Assembly: GCA_050873965.1 (NCBI GenBank)
Contig: JBNMJS010000098.1
Location: 1 to 5,460 of the forward strand
Reading direction: 5' to 3'
Length of the DNA stretch: 5,460 nucleotides
DNA from: UBA2883 sp050873965
Lineage (GTDB): Bacteria; Cyanobacteriota; Vampirovibrionia; Gastranaerophilales; Gastranaerophilaceae
The stretch's first letter is position 1. Every line of letters starts with the position of its first letter. The position numbers and the translations under genes are program-made. Below, piece by piece: positions 1-4,816 of this stretch. The notes under the pieces are model-generated. The model saw only the letters and a list, made by a program, of their open reading frames with translations. It had not been told where the DNA came from and did not search any database.

Positions 1-11
1 AGTTTCTGCTT

Positions 12-180
12 GGTTGCCGACGTTAAACGTGCCTACAGGTCTTGGACTACTCCAAGCCATTTCGCACTCTGTCGGCAATCCGCTTTGTGCAACGTTCCTT
101 TGCGGTCAAAGCGAATTTTTGGTAGGGCGACGACGTAGTCTAGCCCGTAACTAGGAGCAAAACCACGCTTTTGCGATTAG
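12..180. other. GC-rich island of nested inverted repeats; candidate structured RNA or dispersed palindromic repeat
   Basis: This stretch is about 51% G+C (91 of the first 180 bases), against about 23% in the next 180. It is dense in complementary arms. A 10-bp stem pairs 12-21 with 71-80 (one G-U). Inside it, GTGC 29-32 pairs with GCAC 64-67, and CTTGGA 41-46 pairs with TCCAAG 51-56 around a CTAC loop. CGCTTTG 81-87 pairs with CAAAGCG 107-113, enclosing GCAA/TTGC (89-92 with 100-103). GGGCGAC 125-131 pairs with GTC 138-140 plus GCCC 143-146 across a TA bulge. GCAAAA 157-162 pairs with TTTTGC 169-174, with CTA/TAG outside it. I compared it from memory with tmRNA, RNase P RNA, SRP RNA, 6S RNA and tRNA and recognised none. 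The strand is unresolved and the left boundary may lie outside the window. It could be an ncRNA, a riboregulator or a REP/MITE-like repeat. Confidence 0.5.
81..120 (+). terminator. Possible terminator-like hairpin inside the GC-rich island
   Basis: A perfect 7-bp stem (CGCTTTG 81-87 with CAAAGCG 107-113) is followed by AATTTTT at 114-120. On the + strand this resembles a weak intrinsic terminator for whatever lies to the left. The loop is long (19 bases) and carries its own 4-bp helix, and two A residues separate the stem from the short T-run. It may instead be one arm of the larger structured element. Confidence 0.25.
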
Positions 181-200
181 CCAAATAATTCAAGAAGAAA

Positions 201-220
201 TGTTGCGAAACAATTTAACA
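201..220. repeat. Imperfect palindrome, copy 1 (candidate operator)
   Basis: The 20-mer TGTTGCGAAACAATTTAACA has TGTT and AACA at its ends. It matches the 20-mer at 280-299 at 15 of 20 positions, sharing TGTT-R-CGAAA on the left and TAACA on the right. The starts of the two copies are 79 bases apart. Paired partial dyads upstream of one gene can be binding sites for a dimeric regulator. This copy is the more degenerate and could be coincidental in such AT-rich DNA. Confidence 0.3.
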
Positions 221-278
221 AATAAAAAAAACAAAACAAATAATTTCTCAAAATACGCATTATTACAAAGATTAAGAC

Positions 279-300
279 ATGTTACGAAATTTTGTAACAT
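279..300. promoter_or_regulatory. Near-perfect 22-bp palindrome, copy 2 (candidate operator) upstream of the large gene
   Basis: ATGTTAC at 279-285 is the exact inverted complement of GTAACAT at 294-300. The central eight bases (gaaatttt) are themselves nearly self-complementary, so the 22 bp form a dyad broken by only one G-T position pair. It ends where a possible -35 hexamer (TTGAAA, 300-305) begins, about 63 bases before the start codon. This position would suit a repressor or activator site. It has no T-run and is therefore not an intrinsic terminator. The cognate regulator is unknown. The half-sites are not the NtcA arrangement (GTA-N8-TAC); they are its inverse. Confidence 0.45.
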
Positions 301-340
301 TGAAATCACATCAAATTTAAATACTTATTATATATACGAT
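300..340 (+). promoter_or_regulatory. Possible promoter of the 928-residue protein gene
   Basis: A TTGAAA hexamer at 300-305 (-35-like) is followed by an AT-rich run holding TATTAT at 326-331 (5 of 6 to TATAAT). The 20-base gap is longer than the preferred 17, and overlapping hexamers (TTATTA, TATATA) make the -10 uncertain. Transcription from here would give a leader of roughly 25 bases containing the Shine-Dalgarno AGGAG (351-355). Confidence 0.3.
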
Positions 341-362
341 GTAAGATTACAGGAGCTTAAAA

Positions 363-3149
363 ATGGGCTTTGAAATTGGCAAGAATGTGCAGAGTAGTGA
401 TGTGACTTTAAAACAGTTACAAGAACAATTTAAAAAAGAAAAAGACAAAGATAGTATTGTTAATATTTTCAACAAATTCAATACTAACCAAACGGCAAAT
501 GCAGATGGCGAGCAAGTACTTGACCAAACAGAACAAGCTGCAATGATGGCATTCTTCAAACAAGTTGCTGGTGGCAAAAAAGACGATACTAAAGATACAA
601 AAGTAAGCCGTAGCGACGTTAGAAATTTCAAAAAGAATAATAAAGGTAATGATTTTGCCAAAGGTTTATCTTACAAAGGCATGAAAAAAATGATGTCATC
701 ATTTGATGCTACCGTAAATAATACTCCAAATGACAATCAAACAATTACCTATAGTAATGAAGCTAATAGTGGTGTCCGTACAATTAAAATCGGTGATAAA
801 GAATACAAAATTGATGAAAACAATCAAGTTACTGATGCTGACGGCGTAAAATATGAATACGAAAACGGTCAATTACAAAAAATTCAAAATGGTAATACTA
901 CTACATCTTTTAAAGAAGGTAAAAGAAACACAGACGTTAAAACCGAAAATGGCGTAACAACAACTACTACATACAATGCACAAGGCAACTACAAAAAGAG
1001 TGAAACTGTTGCTGATACAACAAACAACACAACAACAGAAACAGAATATGGACAAAAGAATATTCCTGCTAGACAAACTGTTACAAGTCATGGTGGAAAA
1101 CTAAAAACCATTACATATTTCATGCCAGATGGCAAAAATGCTAGAATAAAAGAAACAACAGACAAAACAACAGAAGGACAAACTGTAGTAACAACAGATT
1201 CTGGAGGAACAAGAAAAGTAAAAACAACAAAAACTAATCAATCTGACTATTCAAAAGAAGAAAACTTTACCCTTGCTCAAGATGGTACTGCGACAAGAAC
1301 TACTAGTACTGAAAAAAATAATGGAGTAACAACAAAAACAGATTATAAAAAGAAAAAAAGAACTATTGCTGATACAAAAAATAACACAGATACAGAAATC
1401 ACATTCAATTCATTTGATGAAAAAAGTGGCGATATAACAGAAAAAGAAAGAACTGTAACTGATAAAACTCACCACTCAAGAACAACAATAAATGCTGGTA
1501 GCAAAACAAAAATTATTGAAACACTTGACGATAACAACAAAACCGTAAAAAGAACTGCTACAATTGATACCGCAAAACATACTGCCACAATTGAAGTAAA
1601 TGGTAAAAAAATTAAATTAAATACAGATAGTCAAGGTAACATTCTTGCTAACGCTAAATTTACAGGCTCAAGAATGGAAACTGTTGGTGAAGCTGCAATC
1701 CGTTTAGGCTACGCAAAAGATTCAGAAGAATACAAAACAATTGTAAAAGCCAATGGTGGTGCTGATGCAAGAATTGCTCCAGGCAAAGGTATCAAAATTT
1801 CACAAAGTGTAAAAAATATAAATAAAATAAATCTAGAAACTGCAGAAGTTGATGCAAACGCTCAAGTCAAAGCACACAAAGCACATCAAGCAAAAGTGGT
1901 TGCAGAAAAGCAAGCAAAAGCAAAACTTGCTACAATCAATGAACGTATTAAAAATTCAAATACAAGAGCTGCAGAACTAGCAAAAAACATACCTGGTGCA
2001 AAAGGTGGCGTAAGACAAACTTACGCAACTGCTAAACATAAAGTATATTGTGATAATTTGTACAACATTTCAAATCAAGGATACCAAAAAAATAAAGCAC
2101 AAGGTGATTGGCAACAACACTATGTATATAACCCAATAACAGATAAAATGGTACCATTAGAATCTGTTATGGATAATAATAAACAACTAAAAAATGCAAA
2201 AGTAATGTATATCACCGAAAATGGATATGCAAGATTGACAGACGGAAGAACAATACACATTTCATTTGACAACTTTGATAATCAAATGACAAAATATGTT
2301 GAAACATTACAAACAAACTATGAAGCATCTGTTGAAGACTTAAATAAAGATGCAGCACTAAGCCGTGCTAATATGGAAAAAGCAAAAGCCGAAGCAAAAC
2401 AAGCAGAAGAAGAAAAAAATATAGAAAAAGCTACTCCTGCTGATACTGGATATATTAATATTCCTGGTAGACAACTTAAGGTTCAAGGACGAATATATAA
2501 TAATGGAAACAACTATTTGTATAAAGATACTGAATCTGGTACAAAAATGGATGCAGATGCAGTTCTTTCTATCAATGGAAATAAATACCTATTCAAACAT
2601 AATTCACATTCACGAACACTAGATTACTATGATATACAAGGTCGTAGAACATCTTTTCAAAATGAAGAACATCAAATAATGACAAAAGATGGGTTATTTG
2701 ATGTTAATGGAACAGGTTACAACTCTTCACCTATCACATTGGAAGCATACGGATCTAATGGTGATTTAAATGGTTATACTATTGCCAAAATTACGGGAAC
2801 AGATGGTCAGCCTCATGTAGTATTCAAAAATGGTGACACTTGCTATGATGCTAATAAACTATTAACGACTGGCAAAAAAGTACAAGTTCCAGAATTCACA
2901 GAAGAATACAGAATGGCACACAGAGAAAATGCTCCAAGCAATATAACTTACCAATATGATTCATACGGCAATGTTCATGCAAGTATTAATGGCAAAAAAT
3001 ACACAGCATTCGGTGGTTCAAATAAAACTGAAGAAACTCTACTTTCAGAATTACAAAAACAAATCGAACACGATTATAAAACAGACAATTCTACATTTGC
3101 AGAAGAAGCAATTTCAAGGAATATGAGACTTGCAACTCAACAAGGATAA
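363..3149 (+). CDS. Large Thr/Asn/Lys-rich mosaic protein of unknown function (EF-hand-like, LysM-like and beta-rich regions), 928 aa
   Basis: I do not recognise a named family. The ATG at 363 has an AGGAG Shine-Dalgarno at 351-355, seven bases upstream, so the start is well supported. There is no N-terminal signal peptide and no hydrophobic membrane segment. Residues about 31-65 (FNKFN...ANADGEQVLDQTE) resemble a degenerate EF-hand, and residues 80-115 (VSRSDVRNFKK...LSYKGM) continue a helical, Asp-dotted region. Residues about 125-430 are very rich in Thr, Lys and Asn, with alternating Tyr/Phe strands and Asn-Gly turns, loosely like degenerate YD/RHS-type repeats. Residues 196-229 and 320-348 look like copies of each other. 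Residues 438-482 (ETVGEAAIRLGY...KANGG...APGKGIKIS) resemble LysM. Residues 500-545 and 655-692 are Ala/Lys/Glu-rich helices, possibly coiled coil. From 695 to the end, beta-rich segments carry NG-x-Y motifs. There are only two cysteines (563 and 827). The gene stands alone, closed by a terminator. A surface, scaffold or exported role is possible but unproven. Confidence 0.9.
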   Translation: MGFEIGKNVQSSDVTLKQLQEQFKKEKDKDSIVNIFNKFNTNQTANADGEQVLDQTEQAAMMAFFKQVAGGKKDDTKDTKVSRSDVRNFKKNNKGNDFAKGLSYKGMKKMMSSFDATVNNTPNDNQTITYSNEANSGVRTIKIGDKEYKIDENNQVTDADGVKYEYENGQLQKIQNGNTTTSFKEGKRNTDVKTENGVTTTTTYNAQGNYKKSETVADTTNNTTTETEYGQKNIPARQTVTSHGGKLKTITYFMPDGKNARIKETTDKTTEGQTVVTTDSGGTRKVKTTKTNQSDYSKEENFTLAQDGTATRTTSTEKNNGVTTKTDYKKKKRTIADTKNNTDTEITFNSFDEKSGDITEKERTVTDKTHHSRTTINAGSKTKIIETLDDNNKTVKRTATIDTAKHTATIEVNGKKIKLNTDSQGNILANAKFTGSRMETVGEAAIRLGYAKDSEEYKTIVKANGGADARIAPGKGIKISQSVKNINKINLETAEVDANAQVKAHKAHQAKVVAEKQAKAKLATINERIKNSNTRAAELAKNIPGAKGGVRQTYATAKHKVYCDNLYNISNQGYQKNKAQGDWQQHYVYNPITDKMVPLESVMDNNKQLKNAKVMYITENGYARLTDGRTIHISFDNFDNQMTKYVETLQTNYEASVEDLNKDAALSRANMEKAKAEAKQAEEEKNIEKATPADTGYINIPGRQLKVQGRIYNNGNNYLYKDTESGTKMDADAVLSINGNKYLFKHNSHSRTLDYYDIQGRRTSFQNEEHQIMTKDGLFDVNGTGYNSSPITLEAYGSNGDLNGYTIAKITGTDGQPHVVFKNGDTCYDANKLLTTGKKVQVPEFTEEYRMAHRENAPSNITYQYDSYGNVHASINGKKYTAFGGSNKTEETLLSELQKQIEHDYKTDNSTFAEEAISRNMRLATQQG

Positions 3150-3183
3150 AAAAAAGAGTATTCAATTATGAATACTCTTTTTT
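3148..3183. terminator. Bidirectional intrinsic terminator between the large gene and proC
   Basis: GAGTATTCA at 3156-3164 pairs perfectly with TGAATACTC at 3169-3177 around a four-base loop (ATTA). An A-run (3148-3155) lies on the left and a T-run (3178-3183) on the right. The flanking A/T runs provide a U-tract on either transcript, so it can end both the + strand large gene, whose stop codon overlaps its left edge, and the converging proC, whose stop is at 3199-3201. Confidence 0.9.
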
Positions 3184-3198
3184 ATATTATATATCTTT

Positions 3199-4005
3199 CT
3201 ACTTACCTAAAGCATTTGCTTTTTGAGCAGTTTTTTCTATCAAATTATAGAACATATCAGCTGAATTTACTTCATCAAGGTAATCAACACCAACTCTTGT
3301 ACAACCACCTTTTGTTGCTACGCTTGCAATCAAGTCTTCTGCTGATTTATCACTATTCAACAACATTTTTGCTGAACCGATTGCAGTTTGAATACTCAAA
3401 GTCAATGCCTTTTCATAATCCATACCCATCTTTTCACCGGCTCTTGCAATTTCATTAATAACCTTATAATAAAATGCTGGGCCTGAACCTGAAATTGCAG
3501 TAACTATATCAATCTGAGATTCATCAACTTGAATGGCTTTACCAATATTTGATAAAAATTCAACAACAAAATCAACATCTTCTTTTGTTGCCTTTTTGCC
3601 ACCAGCAACACCACTCATACCCTCTAGCACAAGTGCCGGAGTATTTGGCATTACTCTTACAACTCTAACATCATCACCCAATATAGATTGAATAAATTTT
3701 GTTGTAACACCGGCAGCAATTGAAACTACCAATTTGTCTGATGTAATATCATCTTTGATACCATTCAAAACATCTTCAACATAGTTTGGAGTTATTGATA
3801 TGAATACAATATCAACATTTTTAACCAACTCATTATTATTTGTTATAACCTTTATTCCTAGTTCTTTACTCTTTTCTTGAGCCTTTTCTTCTGAAATTTC
3901 TGCAGCCATAATATTTTCTGCATCAACAAATTTTGAAGCGATAACGCCACCAATAATGGCACTTGCCATTTTTCCACATCCAATAAAACCTATTTTTTTG
4001 TTCAT
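3199..4005 (-). CDS. proC: Pyrroline-5-carboxylate reductase (ProC)
   Basis: This cytoplasmic enzyme catalyses the last step of proline synthesis, reducing 1-pyrroline-5-carboxylate to L-proline with NAD(P)H. The 268-residue length is normal for the family. The N-terminal Rossmann fold shows GFIGCGKMASAI (residues 6-17), the dinucleotide-binding glycine motif. The conserved MPNTPA loop is at 119-124. SGSGPAF (172-178) starts the C-terminal helical dimerisation domain, and SVATKGGCTRVGVDYLDE (228-245) corresponds to the ProC signature near the substrate site. The second beta strand ends in Glu36 (NIMAAE), an acidic residue that in Rossmann folds often favours NADH over NADPH; this is inference only. 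The ATG is preceded by AAAAGG (4015-4020) nine bases upstream; the stop is TAG. The gene is monocistronic as seen here: it diverges from rpmH and ends just before a bidirectional terminator. Glutamate kinase and glutamyl phosphate reductase genes are not adjacent. Confidence 0.97.
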   Translation of the reverse strand: MNKKIGFIGCGKMASAIIGGVIASKFVDAENIMAAEISEEKAQEKSKELGIKVITNNNELVKNVDIVFISITPNYVEDVLNGIKDDITSDKLVVSIAAGVTTKFIQSILGDDVRVVRVMPNTPALVLEGMSGVAGGKKATKEDVDFVVEFLSNIGKAIQVDESQIDIVTAISGSGPAFYYKVINEIARAGEKMGMDYEKALTLSIQTAIGSAKMLLNSDKSAEDLIASVATKGGCTRVGVDYLDEVNSADMFYNLIEKTAQKANALGK

Positions 4006-4091
4006 AATATTTAACCTTTTATTGACTATTTACATTGTTTTATATAACATATACACATACAATAGTAAATAACTAAAAAAGGAATAGAAAA
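4006..4091. promoter_or_regulatory. Divergent promoter region between proC and rpmH
   Basis: This 86-base, very AT-rich gap must hold the promoters of two divergent genes. For rpmH (+), the best pair is TTGTTT (4035-4040) and TACAAT (4058-4063) with a 17-base spacer; TTGACT (4022-4027) with TATAAC (4043-4048) is an alternative with a short 15-base spacer. For proC (-), TTTACT (4069-4064) lies upstream of overlapping TATA-like hexamers at 4047-4039, with a less certain spacing. The candidate promoters overlap, so the two genes may compete for RNA polymerase. The rpmH Shine-Dalgarno (AAAAGGA, ending at 4083) lies at the right end. Confidence 0.45.
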
Positions 4092-4244
4092 ATGAAACGT
4101 ACACTAGAAGGAACAAAAGCAAAAAGACAAAAAGTTAGCGGTTTCAGAGCAAGAATGGCTACTCCAGGTGGACAAGAAGTTATCAACAGACGTCGTGCTA
4201 AAGGTAGACATAAATTAGCTATTGAAGCTAAAAAGAAAGCGTAA
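4092..4244 (+). CDS. rpmH: 50S ribosomal protein L34
   Basis: This is a 50-residue, highly basic protein of the large ribosomal subunit that binds 23S rRNA. The translation starts MKRTLEGTKAKRQKVSGFRA and continues with RMATPGG and RRRAKGRHKL, which identifies L34. It carries RTL-x-GT and SGFRARM, as in cyanobacterial and plastid L34, rather than the common QPS/QPN start. A short Lys/Ala-rich tail (EAKKKA) makes it a few residues longer than the usual 44-46. The start codon at 4092 has AAAAAAGGA ending at 4083, eight bases upstream. In many bacteria rpmH is followed by rnpA; here a terminator follows at once, and the next gene (coaD) is on the other strand, so rpmH is a single-gene transcript. 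Confidence 0.97.
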   Translation: MKRTLEGTKAKRQKVSGFRARMATPGGQEVINRRRAKGRHKLAIEAKKKA

Positions 4245-4269
4245 CTTTTAATCAAAATTTGTGCATTAT

Positions 4270-4300
4270 AAAAAATGACCTTGTTAAAAGGTCATTTTTT
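4270..4300. terminator. Bidirectional intrinsic terminator between rpmH and coaD
   Basis: ATGACCTT (4275-4282) pairs perfectly with AAGGTCAT (4288-4295) around a five-base GTTAA loop. It is flanked by six A residues (4270-4275) on the left and a T-run (4295-4300) on the right. On the + strand it ends rpmH, 26 bases after the stop codon. On the - strand the A-run becomes the U-tract and ends the mutase-coaD transcript. Confidence 0.9.
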
Positions 4301-4327
4301 GTTGTTATAAGTAATAAAATCATTTAT

Positions 4328-4801
4328 TTATTTTTTATTCTGAAGATAATCACTCACAGGCTTTGGAACAAACTTTGATATATCACCATCGTTCTTCAAT
4401 ATTTCCTTAACACTACTTGAAGAAATAAAGTTGTATTCAGGTCTTGTTATCAAGAATACTGTCTTTATATCCTCTGATAAAGAACGGTTTGTCTGTGACA
4501 ACTGCATTTCATATTCAAAATCAGAAACAGCCCTCAAGCCCCTTAGCAAAATAGTTGCACCAACTTTTTTTGCATACTCAACAGTTAATCCATCGAAAGA
4601 ATCGACTTCAACATTAGGAATATCGGCAACACTTTGTCTTATCAATTCTTTTCTTTCTTCTACACTCAAAAGAGCATGCTTTGATATATTGTTTGATACA
4701 GTAATAATAACCTTATCAAACATGTGTGCACCATCTTTCAATACATCAAGATGACCTAACGTAATTGGATCAAAACTTCCTGGATAAACTGCTATCTTCA
4801 T
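4328..4801 (-). CDS. coaD: Pantetheine-phosphate adenylyltransferase (phosphopantetheine adenylyltransferase)
   Basis: This cytoplasmic enzyme carries out the fourth step of coenzyme A synthesis, transferring AMP from ATP to 4'-phosphopantetheine to give dephospho-CoA and pyrophosphate. The 157 residues match the normal length (about 160). It belongs to the nucleotidyltransferase superfamily with the (H/T)xGH motif: PGSFDPITLGH (7-17) contains the T-x-G-H nucleotide site. Lys41, expected to act in catalysis, follows in NNISKHALLSVEER. RGLRAVSDFEYEMQ (87-100) is the conserved family segment contacting ATP and pantetheine, and ISSSSVKEI (126-134) is the C-terminal ATP-binding signature. The ATG is preceded by GAGG (4810-4807), five bases upstream, in the 15-base gap after the mutase stop codon. 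This implies co-transcription with that gene. The rsmD gene, a frequent coaD neighbour, is not seen. Confidence 0.97.
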   Translation of the reverse strand: MKIAVYPGSFDPITLGHLDVLKDGAHMFDKVIITVSNNISKHALLSVEERKELIRQSVADIPNVEVDSFDGLTVEYAKKVGATILLRGLRAVSDFEYEMQLSQTNRSLSEDIKTVFLITRPEYNFISSSSVKEILKNDGDISKFVPKPVSDYLQNKK

Positions 4802-4816
4802 TTTTACCTCATCACT

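Noticed and set aside
1..138. Open + strand frame ending at TAG 136-138 that could be the tail of an upstream gene
   Set aside because: The 45 codons have composition unlike the neighbouring genes, the translation (Cys/Arg/Ser-rich) resembles no protein I know, and the same DNA is full of inverted repeats. A structured RNA or repeat explains it better. Sequence left of the window would decide.
12..180. tmRNA, RNase P RNA, SRP RNA or tRNA in the GC-rich island
   Set aside because: On neither strand do I see a tag-peptide frame ending in Ala-Ala-stop, the GGTTCGA T-loop with a CCA end, the RNase P core (GAGGAAAGTCC) or the SRP GGAA-type loop.
279..300. Palindrome as an intrinsic terminator
   Set aside because: The stem is AT-rich and no T-run follows on either side (TGAAATC on the right, and TCTTAAT on the - strand), so a protein-binding dyad is more likely.
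347..661. 104-codon open frame on the - strand over the start of the large gene
   Set aside because: It is antisense to a well-supported gene. Its Leu/Phe/Ser-rich translation is the expected shadow of Lys/Asn-rich coding, and it lacks a Shine-Dalgarno.
873..1091. Cys/Val/Ser-rich open frame on the - strand within the Thr-rich region
   Set aside because: It is the antisense of Thr ACA/ACT-rich codons, which yields Cys, Ser and Val; it is not a separate gene.
3168..3458. 96-codon + strand frame after the large gene
   Set aside because: It starts inside the terminator hairpin loop and runs antisense to proC; the His/Leu/Tyr-rich translation has no family resemblance.
4073..4255. 60-codon - strand frame over rpmH
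   Set aside because: It is fully antisense to the unmistakable L34 gene.
4431..4754. 107-codon + strand frame within coaD
   Set aside because: It is antisense to coaD, whose catalytic motifs are intact.
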